A DNA stretch of 64,000 nt. Source: Anadara kagoshimensis (taxonomy: Eukaryota > Mollusca > Bivalvia > Arcoida > Arcidae). The notes beneath the pieces are model-generated. The model did not search any database, was not told the origin of the DNA, and saw only the letters and a program-made list of their open reading frames with translations. Both the position numbers and the translations under genes were made by a program. Location of the stretch: positions 59,764,408 through 59,828,407 of the forward strand of contig CM037875.1 in NCBI GenBank assembly GCA_021292105.1, given 5' to 3'. How positions within the stretch are numbered: the stretch's first letter is position 1; each line of letters opens with the position of its first letter. Positions 25,616-36,799 of the stretch are shown one piece after another.

Positions 25616-26755
25616 ATGGAAAACCTTACAAGTTTAATTCAGTTAACCAATATGACTTGTGGTATTAGCAATAATAATGGTAGCACGAACCAATCACATT
25701 CTATGACTAAGGAGCAAATGGCAGTGTTGTTTGTGGTTAAACATTATCTATATACACTAGTTATACCAATGGTGTGTGCGTTCGGTTTTGTTGGCAATAT
25801 TCTTAATGTGGTTATTTTTACAAAGAAAAAAAACAACAAAGTTTTAGATGAAGTGGAATATTGTACAACAATATGTCTGGTTGCCTTGGCAGTCTCTGAC
25901 ATGATGTTTTGCCTTTGCGCTTTTCCAAATGCTTTTTTGCCAGAACGACAAGAGTTTCATCGCCGAGAGTTTATGTTGTATTATAAGATGTACAGTATTG
26001 CTATCATCAGTGTATTTATAATGAGCAGTACCATGCTAACACTTTTAACAGCGTTCATGCGTTACCTAGCGATCTGTCACCCGTTTATGTCACGTAAATT
26101 TATATCTACAAAAGCGACAGTACTGGCCATCGTTGTATTGTCTATTGTATCCTGTGTTTTTAACTTACCAGCACTTTGGCGATACAAAACGCGGCCATGC
26201 TCTGACAGTTTACTGAAAGTTGAATATGGTGATCTTTTCAGAGACATGAACTTTGTTTATGCGTACAAACTGCTGTGGGCGGTGTTTGGGAATTTTATTC
26301 CCCTGGCGATACTGTTATACTGTAATATTCGGTTAATTAAGGGACTTCATCAGAGTAGCCAGCTGAGACTCCTACACAGTAGAGACGACACAAGTTGTCT
26401 GTCTGCTCACAGGCGTATTAACATTACTTTAGTCACAATTATTGTATTATTCTTTATCCTTGTGGCTCCGTCAGAAATCACAAAATTTATATTTTTGATT
26501 ATCAAAGAACAAAAACAAGATTATTATACATTCACTTTGGTTTCCTTGGTTACCAATGCTCTTCAAACATTAAATTTTTCTGTTAATTTTATTCTTTATT
26601 ATGTGATTATAGCTCCATTTAGACGAACATTTCATGAATTTGTTTGTGCGCTCACACGTTACAAGCAGAGTACGGAGACCAGAGAACGTTCCTCAAACAC
26701 TCAAAAACAAACAGTTATGTTGCTCTCTGTCAAAGACCAGAACCACTTTGCTTGA
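25616..26755 (+). CDS. Rhodopsin-family (class A) GPCR, intronless, neuropeptide-receptor-like
   Basis: This 379-residue frame encodes a plasma-membrane seven-helix receptor. The extracellular N-terminus (about 1-43) has four N-glycosylation sequons (Asn3, 12, 21, 25). Helices fall at roughly 44-68, 84-105, 119-150, 167-187, 212-238, 268-296 and 307-331. Landmarks are GN61 in TM1, LAVSD with Asp95 in TM2, MRY (148-150) ending TM3, Pro229 and Tyr235 in TM5, Pro285 in TM6, and NFILY (324-328) in TM7, then APFRRTF as helix 8. The LNFSVNFILYY run is typical of invertebrate peptide receptors such as the FMRFamide-receptor group; the ligand is unknown. Oddities: DRY is MRY, TM3 lacks the disulphide Cys although Cys195 is present in loop 2, TM4 lacks its Trp, and CWxP reads LVAP. 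The start is preceded by an in-frame TGA at 25607-25609 and followed by G at +4, so the frame is complete. No introns are needed. Confidence 0.93.
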   Translation: MENLTSLIQLTNMTCGISNNNGSTNQSHSMTKEQMAVLFVVKHYLYTLVIPMVCAFGFVGNILNVVIFTKKKNNKVLDEVEYCTTICLVALAVSDMMFCLCAFPNAFLPERQEFHRREFMLYYKMYSIAIISVFIMSSTMLTLLTAFMRYLAICHPFMSRKFISTKATVLAIVVLSIVSCVFNLPALWRYKTRPCSDSLLKVEYGDLFRDMNFVYAYKLLWAVFGNFIPLAILLYCNIRLIKGLHQSSQLRLLHSRDDTSCLSAHRRINITLVTIIVLFFILVAPSEITKFIFLIIKEQKQDYYTFTLVSLVTNALQTLNFSVNFILYYVIIAPFRRTFHEFVCALTRYKQSTETRERSSNTQKQTVMLLSVKDQNHFA

Positions 26756-27040
26756 GCAGAGCTGCAGGCCAGGGGAAGGTGATAAGGGAGGATAGAACCA
26801 CTCTAGGCTCTTTTGAAATGAAATGCTCAAACTGTAATGATTTTGTTGATGTTTATAAATAATGTGATGGAGAAAAAGAAGAATTGTGTGTGAGATGTTA
26901 CCATGGATATTGTCTGTATTAGATTTATTTTAATTATTAAAATATTGATATTGTATATATATATATGAGTCATTTATAATTTTATATAGATTTTGAAAAT
27001 CTTTCAATTTAAATGTATTAAATTTGGTTCAACGTCATAT
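26756..27040. other. 3' flank of the GPCR gene
   Basis: Probable 3' UTR. An ATTAAA lies near 26935 and the first clear AATAAA near 27297. No polyadenylation site can be fixed from sequence alone. Confidence 0.35.
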
Positions 27041-27260
27041 CATGTGATACTACATAATGTTTGTGTTGAACATCTTGGATTGTGATTTGGCCATGGATAA
27101 GTATGTTTGTTTTTGATTAATTCCTTTGAAAATGGAATCGGATAAAACTATGTTTTCCTGTAAAAATGATGATATCCTAAGAGTGTGCGACATTAACATT
27201 TTCTAAAACATTCCGCACAACCAATTTGGTTATTGATCACATGGTATGATGTATCCCACT
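27041..27260 (+). repeat. Dispersed repeat containing a single minisatellite-like unit
   Basis: About 27075-27118 (GGATTGTGATTTGGCCATGG, then ATAAGTATGTTTGTTTTTGA) is one diverged copy of the 45 bp unit at 10838-13213. About 27150-27240 matches the dispersed segment at 1705-1800. The 45 bp unit is therefore also present as part of a dispersed sequence. Confidence 0.7.
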
Positions 27261-27686
27261 AAGAGAGCTACAGAAAAGTAAAACTAAAAGAAGAAAAATA
27301 AAATGTACTTCAAACCGCAGAAACAATACAGTCTACTTTACAAAACAAAGAATCATAAAATTTCTCAATGCTTTTAAATTAATGAGATGAATTATACATA
27401 TAATGTTGTCTGTATTAGAAATTTAAGTTTCAAAAAAAGTAGTTTGATGTTCAAGCTATGAGTTGTGATATAAAAAAGGTGAAGTTTTATTTCTGTGTAG
27501 AAAATACAGTGTGTATTATGTGTGATACATCTCTGATTTTATTGATAAAATAAAACATTTTATTTTTAAAATTTTTGAGAATGTTTACTAAGGGCAACAT
27601 TTGCACATGCCCCTATCAGGTGGTAGCTGATTTTCAGGTGAGAGGATAACACTATGTGTAAGATATTGAATGTCATAGATTATATG
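27261..27686. other. AT-rich DNA, nothing recognised
   Basis: I see no supported feature in this stretch. Confidence 0.4.
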
Positions 27687-27779
27687 TTTTCTTGCACCAA
27701 GATAGAAAAATTTATAAAAAGAGAGGCGCAAGATATCTCCATCTTGTACTACCCTGTGCAAGATAGCCTACACAGTTTT
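27687..27779 (+). repeat. Inverted repeat, left arm
   Basis: The segment from TTTCTTGCACC through AGAGAGGCGCAAGATATCTC to AGATAGCCTACACAG is matched in inverted orientation at 30087-30183 with about 90% identity by eye. The two arms enclose about 2.3 kb. Confidence 0.75.
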
Positions 27780-27780
27780 G

Positions 27781-27930
27781 CCCGGCCAAACCCCGAACAC
27801 AATTTTGAAAGGCTGTTACCCAGGCATAATAGTCACCAAGTTTCATCAAATTTGGCTCAGTAGTTTTGGAGGAGAAGATAAAAATGTAAAGTTTACGCAC
27901 GACGCACAACACAAGACGGACGGTGATAAA
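27781..27930 (+). mobile_element. Right-end fragment of a tandem-core element
   Basis: Matches 46550-46710 of the element at 44993-46763: AAACCCCGAACACAATTTTG, TGTTACCCAGGCATAAT, TTTGGCTCAGTAGTTTTGGA, then a GACGGACGG-rich tail. The core repeats and the terminal CAGGTGAGCT are absent. Confidence 0.8.
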
Positions 27931-28745
27931 TTGGTTTCAACAATTCAAAATTTAAATTGGTTTCAACAATTCAAAACTTACTTAGGTTTCAATTGTCCAA
28001 AAATAACATTGGTTTTATCAGTTCAAATTTTAAAATGGTTTCAATAGTTCCAAAATTTAAATTAGTTTCAACAATTCAAAAATAAAACTGGTTTCAACAA
28101 TTCAAAATAATATAGGTTTCTACTATCCAAAAATAAAATTTGTTTCATCAGTTGAAAATTGAAATGGTTTAATCAGTTCAAAATTTAAACTGGTTTCAAC
28201 AATTTAAAATTAATATTGGTTTCAACAATTCAAAAATGAACTGGTCTCAATTCAAACTTAAATCTGTTAAAATTTAAATTTTGTTTAAATAGTTAAAAAA
28301 GTTGAAAAAAATTCAGTGTCAATAATTCAAAACTGAAATTTGTTCCATATGATAAAAAACTAAATTTGGTTTCCAACTCTATTGATGGAAATAATTATTT
28401 GATTTCAACAGTTTCAAAAATTCAATTCAGGTCAAATCTTTATTTTTGTTTTCAACAATTCAAAACTAAACTCTGTTTCAAGTGAACAAAAACTCCATTG
28501 ATGGAAACAATTTTATTTCAACAATTTCAAAAATTCAATTCAGTTCAAATCTTGTTTTCAACAATTCAAAACTATTTTTTTTTTTTTTTTAGTAAAATGA
28601 GTTTCAACAGTCCTAAACCAAGACAGGTTTTAAACATCCAATAGTAAATTTCAGTTTATTTCAAAAAACAAAAATTAAAAGTTTAAACAATTCAAAACTA
28701 ATACTGTCATTTCAAATTAAATTTGTTTCAACAGTTTCTAATGTT
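27931..28745 (+). repeat. ~28 bp degenerate tandem repeat (GGTTTCAACAATTCAAAA)
   Basis: About 25-28 imperfect units of GGTTTCAACAATTCAAAATT type run directly from the end of the tandem-core fragment. The length and sequence of units vary, indicating an old array. An 18-base T run sits at about 28574-28590. Confidence 0.8.
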
Positions 28746-29485
28746 GGCATCAGTGAAATAATGATTTTCTCAGGAGAAATTGAATTTGTTACAATTTGTA
28801 TCAATGCTTATATTGGCATAAAACAACCTTAAAACAAAACATATCAACAGAAAACTATCTGTTGGATCAATCTTTTTATTTTATTTTATTTTATTTTCAA
28901 AAAAACAAATTATCTTGATACAAAACAAATTGACAGAAAACTATCCCTTATATCAATCTTGATAGAAAACATGCTGAAATAAAACAATCTTTTATATACT
29001 ACATATCGACAAAAAACTACCTATTTGAATGTCTGGATCTGTTTCAGATTTGACAATGATTTACAGTATATCCTATAATTTAGTTTAAGCCGACAGACTT
29101 AGTAATGTAGAGTTAGGTATTACAAATTTTACACAGCCATTATTTGGACATTAATCAGACATTATTTATAGTGTTCTCTTTGTCACTCCACAAAGTGACC
29201 ATTTGGGATGTATAATGGAAATGGTTATGTCTATTTGATTTTGTCTCCAGGGTAATTCTGATATAAAATGGTCAGACAGTCTCTTTGTTAGGGAGCACCT
29301 GTCAACAGTGATAAAATCATATGTAGTTACTTATATTAAATGATTAATGGTGATTTAAAATCAGGTCAAGATTAATTATCTTAATGATTAAATGATGCTC
29401 AATGTTTCAAGATTTTATATCTCCAAAGACTCAGTCCCAATTCTGTAATATAGGCTGATCAAGCCTGCAGACTCTGTCCTAAGCC
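28746..29485. other. AT-rich DNA, nothing recognised
   Basis: Contains weakly repeated phrases (ACAAAACATATCAACAGAAA-like, about 28835-29010) but no supported gene. Confidence 0.35.
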
Positions 29486-29735
29486 TATGGTAGCTCAGTT
29501 GGTAGAGTGCTGGCTCCTTAAGTGGGAGGTCATGGGTTCGAACCCTGGCCGAGTCTGACCCAAGACTTCAAAGTGGACTTCTTTCGCTAAGCATTTGATA
29601 TTACAAATAAAAGTCACAGCTCTTTCAGATCGGAACTTAAAAAAAAAGTTTCTATGTTGTGGTAGGCAAGGTACGACAAAGAACCCTGCTGTATAATGCC
29701 ATTAGCGCAACACAGCTTTAATTCTGGTACCAATT
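29486..29735 (+). mobile_element. tRNA-derived SINE, plus strand, 3'-truncated
   Basis: The head contains a Pol III A box (GGTAGCTCAGTTGGTAGAGT) and B box (GGGTTCGAACCC). It is followed by the same body as the SINE at 33655-33993 (GTCTGACCCAAGACTT, TTTCGCTAAGCATT, TGCTGTATAATGCCATTAGC). The 3' conserved block is missing. It is not a tRNA gene: the acceptor ends do not pair and the SINE body follows directly. Confidence 0.88.
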
Positions 29736-29840
29736 AATATCTGCTGCATGAACTGGATTATATGAAATTCTCTGTTTTGCTCAATTAGGCAAGGATATAA
29801 CAAGCACCCTTGCTGATGATATGTTGACATCTATAGATTA

Positions 29841-29998
29841 ATAGAATCTATCACAACTTGTGGTGCCAGATAGGGAACTCTCAACCTTAGTTCTAATATA
29901 TTTGGTCCAGAACAAGGCTTGCAAAGTTCTGGACCAAATATATTAGAATGATGGTTGAGATTTCCTTATCTGGCACTACAAGTAGTGATTGATTCTAT
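29841..29998. repeat. 158 bp near-perfect hairpin (palindromic element)
   Basis: Two ~72 bp arms flank a ~10 bp loop (AAGGCTTGCA). The inner 22 bp of each arm, around TCTAATATATTTGGTCCAGA, pair perfectly. The outer part pairs with a few mismatches, ending in TAGAATC/GATTCTA. It could be a small foldback MITE. Confidence 0.9.
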
Positions 29999-30086
29999 TT
30001 CTTCCATCAGAAAGTACATTTTTTAATTTAAAATCAATTTCAACTGATCGATACACCTCTGATTTTGTTGATAAAATTTTGCATGG

Positions 30087-30183
30087 AAAAACAGTGTGTA
30101 GGCTATCTCGCACAGGGGGATACAAGATGGAGATATCTTGCACCTCTCTTTTTATGAATTTTTCTATCTGGGGTGCAAGAAAG
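30087..30183 (-). repeat. Inverted repeat, right arm
   Basis: This is the inverted match of 27687-27779, with AGGCTATCTCGCACAGGG and GGAGATATCTTGCACCTCTC on the plus strand. Confidence 0.75.
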
Positions 30184-30923
30184 TCCTATCCCACGCCCCA
30201 GCTGTTGGAAGCTTGATTAATTTAATCAGTGATTAGCACAAATAGATGTTGACATCTATAGATAGTCCTATCCCAAGCTCTAGTTGTTCAAATTTTGAGA
30301 TTAGCACGAATTTAAAACACTAATAAAAATAAACTTTTCATTATTGAATCAACAGTTTTAAAACATTTTGTTTCAATGTGATGAAATTCTTTTCACTTTT
30401 CATGTTTTAAACAAAAAATTCACAAAACATTTGATATAATGCAAAAAACAAATTTTGACTAATCAATTGATTTAACTAATCAAGCTTGGAACACCTGGGT
30501 CCTGGTCAATTATTAACATTGCTATAAGTAGCCTATTGTTTTTAATCAATTTAATGTATAAACCAGATTATAAGATTGTTGATGGTAAAAGCATTTTGTT
30601 GTTGTATATATAAATGTTTTAATTATGTCAATAAACTGTATGATATTTTAACAATAATGTTTTTTGTCATCTGTTTCTGTCCTACATCTTTTATATTTAC
30701 ACCTGCCATTGTTTCACCTTCTATGACACACTGTAAGTAAATGAGTGCCAGAGTGCTACATATTGTGACATGATGTCAATATGTAAATCTGTATTCTATC
30801 TATGATGTCACAACAAATCAATTTTCAATTTAATTCATGGTTTGATTGCCAATATGGTAGCTCATTTAATGGATTCATTATTAACACTACTAATTGAGTT
30901 TTGTTTGTTTCCCATTCAAATAA
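30184..30923. other. AT-rich DNA, nothing recognised
   Basis: ATGTTGACATCTATAGAT occurs here (about 30244) and also at about 29820, just before the hairpin. No gene is supported. Confidence 0.35.
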
Positions 30924-31322
30924 AACTAGAACTGTCTTTTGAGAGTCAAATACCCTCCCCACCCCCCATCCCGAACATTTAATGTTTTCCCGCCACCTTG
31001 ACCTGTTCAATGTGACCTTGGCTCAAGGTCATGACACACCTTTGGACCATGAAGATTTTTCATGTGAAGTTTTATTACAGTCATCCAAAGCAGCTATGAC
31101 ATATGGCCCAGACACAGTTCTCAAACATACTTTTCTCACAACCTTGACCTTTCCGATATGACCTTTGTTCAAAGTCATCTTTGGACCATTAAGATTATTC
31201 ATGTAAAGTTTTATGACAGCCATCCAAAGCAGCTATATGAGATATGACCTGGACATGATTTTACACAGACAGACAGACATGGTGATATCTATATACCCTC
31301 CTCAAACTAGTTTGCGGGGGAT
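30924..31322 (+). mobile_element. Dispersed repeat ending CTCAAACTAGTTTGCGGGGG, copy 1
   Basis: Begins AGAACTGTCTTTTGAGAGTC and ends in CATGGTGATATC then CTCAAACTAGTTTGCGGGGG. The interior unit (GACCTT...TTGGACCAT...AAGATT...CATGTGAAGTTTTA) occurs twice here and once in the copy at 38341-38600. There is no coding frame and no clear TIR. Confidence 0.75.
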
Positions 31323-32680
31323 AGATATTCAATATCACTGGTTCACTAAATCAATCAACCACTCTCACATTCACTCAAACAATCTCTCACACACATACTG
31401 AACTTACTGATTCACTTCTAGTTGTGTATTTTCATGCCAATTTGTTTTTTTCTTGGTTTGTGATCATTAAGTGTGTTGAGATATAAATCACTTCACACAG
31501 TTATTATACCACTGTTAGTCTGTACTTCACACACTCATTACAATGTTTTCTTTAATTGAACAAACAAAAAACAGTAACTCAAGAATTTATCTTAAAATCT
31601 TATTGACAACCTGTCAATCAAATCCTCTCTTGAAAATATACATGTCTATTTTGGGTAACAGTGATTTCCATATCTTTTATAAAAAAATCATCTGTTTTTA
31701 ATCAATACGTGTCTTTCGTGCATCATTTTAACATCCCTAATAGATCTACTATCTATATATAAAATTTTTGTTTATAAATACAGTGAACTCAGGTTTTACA
31801 AATCACATATGAATCTAATTTTTTAATAAGTTTAGTCAAATTAAAATTATTTAAAATTGATCTAAGTGCTAGTCACAAATACAATATGTGGAATTTTACT
31901 GACTATGAAATAGGACACAAATACTTTGCAATAGTTTTTAAATCCATTTTGGAACAGCTAATTTCACTGTATCTGTTTCTTTATATCCTTACATGATGGG
32001 ATCACCATTTACACAGTTATAATAAAATATAAATCCATCTTACTTTACTAAACCTATGGTAAATATATCAGACATACAACAATTTATCAAACCAGTTTTT
32101 AGAATTCCCTTATAACACCCCTGTCTTGTACCTTGTATTAACAGTGAAATACTTTTTTCGTTGTGACTGGGTAAGTTTGTTGGAAAGCTGACATATAATC
32201 TATCTTCCTATTATATCAGTATAACACAGTTTAATATCCTCTCTTACTTCTTATTAATAATTTTTGATTAGTTTATAACTATTTTACATATTCTTGTATA
32301 AAATTCCAGAGATTTCTCACTGTAAACTGTATAATAAGATCATTTCTATGATATTTCTTAAATCACCTTTACTAACTGAAGAATTTATAGCTCTTCACTT
32401 TAAGGAAATGTTAATTTTTCCTACAGAATACAAAAGTTACAAGTGTTGATAGATGCAGGTTAAGAACTGCATACCTATCCTTTCATTTATTAATGGTACC
32501 TGCAGTTTAAACTTGTTTTACTCGACAACATTCTGCTTATCAATGGAGCATATTAATTCTGATATATATTTTTAAGTTGATTTCTGAAATGCTAGTAAAT
32601 AAATAGGATACATGTATAAAGTCATTGTCAAATTGGAGTTTTTAATTTATGATTACTCAACATGTGACAGGTGTAGCTAG
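31323..32680. other. AT-rich DNA, nothing recognised
   Basis: I see no supported feature in this stretch. Confidence 0.4.
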
Positions 32681-32785
32681 TTAAACAGGAGGTGCTTACC
32701 CTTCCGGAGCACCCGGTCTCAAAGTTTTTACTTTGCTTCTGGATTGTGATTTTGTCATGGATTGATATGTTTGTTTTTAATTTTA
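32681..32785 (+). repeat. Dispersed repeat with single minisatellite-like unit
   Basis: CTTCCGGAGCACCCGGTCTC is followed by AAGTTTTTACTTTGCTTCTG and GATTGTGATTTTGTCATGGA. The second and third phrases match the lead-in and first unit of the array at 10815-10880, and the CTCCGGA/GCACCC phrase recurs near 49375-49395 in inverted form. Confidence 0.75.
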
Positions 32786-33641
32786 TTACAAATCATAAAT
32801 CTACATATGTATCATGTTGTATATAGTTTCTGATACTACATTACAAGCAGGGTGGGATTAATAATCAGTACTTTTTATACAGTTCTAGTTAAAGTTATGT
32901 AGACATTAAGTCTACATAGTCATCTGATTTAGTTTTGAATTTTAAAAAAATTGATTTTAGACTTTTCATGCAAAGATTAGTAGGTGTGGCAATAATTCAG
33001 TAAATACTCCTCTTGTTCTTCAGAAATATCTTCATCCCGATATTCTGAAATAGATTCATCTTTTGTATCTGAACAGATCAAGCCACAGCTAGATTATCAA
33101 AACATTAATTACCCAAATTAAGGAAGTTCAAGGAAACTTAAAAAGCTCAGGGCCATACAATGTTACCAATACTTCTATAAAATTAGGTTTTAAATTTCTC
33201 ATTAGGGACATGCTCAATCAGCTAATTAATACACATCCTGCTGTTTTAAAATCTATTTCTTTTTAAGGGAATGATTAAAGTTTTTTTTTATTTTAACAAG
33301 TTCCTAAATTACATTTTACAGCCTTCCTGGTTAATTGTGTGAGTGGTAGTTAGGTTAATGATGGAATGATAAATTAATCAATGTACTTAAAAATACCAAA
33401 AAAATCTGTATCTGTCATAAAAGATGAAAATAAAATGGCTTCAAAACACCAATAAATTAAAATTTATATTGAAATATAATAAAAAATAGATGAAAGAGTA
33501 GTTAAAGTACCCAAATTAATGTGTCATGACCTTAACATTTCAACTTGAACCTAAAAATGTCAAAACTGAAAACACTGTGTCATTGTCTGTTCATATTGTC
33601 AAGTTATAACAATTCAAAACTATTTTACAAAATTTTCAAAA
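32786..33641. other. AT-rich DNA, nothing recognised
   Basis: I see no supported feature in this stretch. Confidence 0.4.
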
Positions 33642-33654
33642 TTGAATGCAAAGA

Positions 33655-33993
33655 GTGAGTGAGTAATGGTGTTTAACGTCCCAGTCAAGAATATTTCACT
33701 TATATCGAGACGTCGCCAGCTATAGGCGAAGATGCAGAAATTTTGCCTGTGCATTGCGCTGATGGCATTATACAGCAGGGTTCTTTAACGTGCCAAGCCC
33801 ACCGTGACACGGGACCTTGTTTATTTTAAGTTCCCATCCGAAAGAACCATGATTTTCATTTCGTAATGCCGAGTGCTTGGCGAAAGAACAGTCACTACCC
33901 ACTTAAAGTCTTGGGTCAGACCCTCCCGGAGTTCAAACCCACGACCTCCCACTTACGGAGCGAGCACTCTACCGACTGAGCTACCGTAGTGGT
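33655..33993 (-). mobile_element. Full-length tRNA-derived SINE with 13 bp target duplications
   Basis: On the minus strand the tRNA-like head carries an A box (GGTAGCTCAGTCGGTAGAGT) and a B box (GTGGGTTTGAACTCC). The body (TTCTTTCGCCAAGCACT, TTCTTTCGGATGGGAACTTA, GCTGTATAATGCCATCAGCG) leads to a conserved 3' block ending GACTGGGACGTTAAACACC and a short TCACTCAC tail. TTGAATGCAAAGA flanks it perfectly at 33642-33654 and 33994-34006, showing retrotransposition and a fairly young copy. Molluscan V-SINE/RUDI-like or MetaSINE families are candidates; I cannot decide between them from memory. Confidence 0.93.
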
Positions 33994-34006
33994 TTGAATG
34001 CAAAGA

Positions 34007-35839
34007 CATAATTTTTGACCGCATTTTATAAAATGAACACAAACTACTCTCCCAACATCTATGAGATGCCAACTTTCACATATAAGATATTTTCTCCTAA
34101 AATGGGTTTTGAAAAGAACATTTTCAAGACTTTTGCTAGATCACCTTGACCTAGTTTTAGTAACCATGGCAAATGATTAGGTAGGTTTAAAACCTAGAAA
34201 GTTACTGAAGGAAATGTCACTAAACTTCATCCACATAAATTTTGTTGATTTCCTTGGTTAATTTATTACTCAAGAATTTCAGAACACTGTCACCTGCAAA
34301 CTTCAACTTCAACTTTGGAAATTCCACTCATAACACAAGCACACATTTCTTGTTATAGAATTAAATAAACCCAAATTTAGAACTAATGACAGTTCACCGG
34401 CCACACCCTCAATGTTCCTACAAAGGCCTGGTATTTTTGAAGTACACACAAAAAGAATAAAAACTGGGCCTGAATTGTGCCGATAAATGACATCACTGAC
34501 ACTAGTACATAATTAGTTGCTGTGACGCTGCTTTGATACCATGATGATGGCCAGTGTCAGAACAGAAAAGGCATGGCCAGTGTCAGAACAGAAAAGGCAT
34601 GGCCGGCGGTACGTCAATTGACAGTATATTAATTGTTATTTATAATTAAAATTAGATTTTCAGATGGTAAAGATAACTGCTTGTTTAAACTAAAAAGATA
34701 TTTCAAATACTAATTTTGTTAAAACAGCCATGGGCCATAAAAGAGAATCTTACATTCCCTTTCATAAATGCACCAAAACATGCTGACTAACAAAAGAGCC
34801 ATCTTTTCCCTTGTTGCATTCTAGCATTACTTTACCTTTTAAATTCTGACACTGATATTTTGTGTTACATGAAGTTTTGAGAATTTACTCGGAAGTATTT
34901 TGCATACATGTGCTTCCAATACCCAACACAAACTGATATTCTGTGTTCTTGTTGTTCCAATACTCTAAACCTTTACTGCTTTACTTCAGAAGTTCCAGAC
35001 GTGTGTAGTAAAAAGTCCATGATTAAAAGCTGTCATTATTTATTTATTTTAGGATTCAATGTGTGATAGATTGTCAATTATATTATCACTTAAATCATTC
35101 CTTTGTAATCAGATCACAAACCATTAATCTAACGTTATTGAATACCCATCATGCATCATAATTAAAACATGGCAGCCAAACCTAAAACTGTGAAAATGAT
35201 TTAAACAGACCAAAAAACTGACTTTGAGAAGTTGAAAATACTGCATATATTATTTCGCATGACAGCACAAGTTGAAGCTTCTAGGCGCCAAGTAACTACC
35301 ACAAAAAATCCCAAAACAAAATTACGTAAAACGCAGAAATATGTAAATCAGAAATAACTTCACTAAAAACTAAACAAATGCCAATTAGTTTTAATTAAAT
35401 GTACTGCAGTAAACTAATTGTTTTCTGACAATTACAAGAAATAAAACAATTCATCTTAAAACCGTAGAAGAGAGATTGAATTTCTGGGTCGAGGTTTTTA
35501 GTTACGCAGGTTGATTAATATAAGCCTTGATCGAGTTACTCCTTCATCTTCTGGTAAAACTTCAATTGATCAATATCGTACTGAAGATTCAAACTTTGTC
35601 TTATCAATAACATACAAGAATCTAATAAAATCAGTCATCAGTCAATCTCTGGTCATCAAAATATGAATGAGAGTTAAAAGATTAAATAAAATCGAAGAAA
35701 CTGAATGAAACTTTAACTAGATCTGTCAGAAAAACAGCCTAGCTCCCGACCACAAGGTTCCAATGAAACCCAGTTTATTAGCAACTGTTAACTAGCACTT
35801 TAATAGTATGTTACTATAAATAAAGCACTCTAAGACAAA
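34007..35839. other. AT-rich DNA with a 31 bp duplication
   Basis: At about 34540-34603 the unit GGCCAGTGTCAGAACAGAAA plus AGGCAT is duplicated in tandem. Nothing else is recognised. Confidence 0.4.
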
Positions 35840-36005
35840 CGATGATTGAGTTAAAATATACACACACATATGCACATACCAAGTTAAAACATACACACCA
35901 CATACACACATAAGTTAAAACATACAGACACATACACACATACCAAGTAAAAACATATACACACATACCAAGTTAAACATACACACACACATACATGCAC
36001 ACTCA
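35840..36005 (+). repeat. CA-rich simple repeat
   Basis: Interrupted (ACATAC/ACAC)n runs are interspersed with AAGTTAAAACATACACAC units. Confidence 0.8.
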
Positions 36006-36799
36006 CTCACTTACAAATAATAAAGTTGATGTAAAATGAGCACACTTGCCTTAAAAAAGTGCAGGGTAAACGAATGCCAAGACATTAGGCTATGCCAAAT
36101 TAATTTTAAGTAAAATTTGGAATTAACAAAAAATAAAATTCAGTATCAAATTTGTCCTAAAATCCTGAACATTTTCAAGTTTGTTTCATTTTTCGTGTCC
36201 ATGGTATAAAATGTTTCCACATCAACAGTACATTTTATTTTTAAACTTTGATTTAAAATACCATTAATACATGCATTAAAAATAAAATAAAATAAAATGA
36301 AATTTCAATGACCCTTTACCTTTGTCCTGAGGATGATTTAATGAACCACTGTCATATTTCAAGTCTGATTAAACTACAAATTACAGGATATCCGACATGT
36401 CAGGGGAATTTATGCATTAAAATTTCTTAAAATAAAGATATTAGCTATATCTGGTCGGAAATCTTAAAAATTTTTTCAAAACTGAAGAGCTCTAAATCAA
36501 AAGATTTGCTGTCACCATGGAAACATCCCAGCCAATATGTTTTTTCTTTTCTATTTAAATCATACAATCACCTTATTGACACATATATCCTATATCATCT
36601 TCTGTATTTTTATTACTGTGAAGTAAAATCTCATCACCCTGACATGAATACAAATAATTATAAAACAGAATTACATGGTGGATAAAACGGATCAAAATAA
36701 AACTAAATCATGACAAATTATCATTGACATCAAAATCTTCTTGTATAACAAACAACACTCCAAGGCTGAAATTAGATTCAAGAAATACTTTTTTATATA
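36006..36799. other. AT-rich DNA, nothing recognised
   Basis: I see no supported feature in this stretch. Confidence 0.4.

Noticed and set aside
26644..26862. Alternative plus frame overlapping the GPCR end (contains CSNC)
   Set aside because: It overlaps the GPCR coding region in another frame and shows no independent support.
29489..29560. tRNA gene
   Set aside because: A and B boxes are present but the acceptor ends do not pair and a SINE body continues directly.
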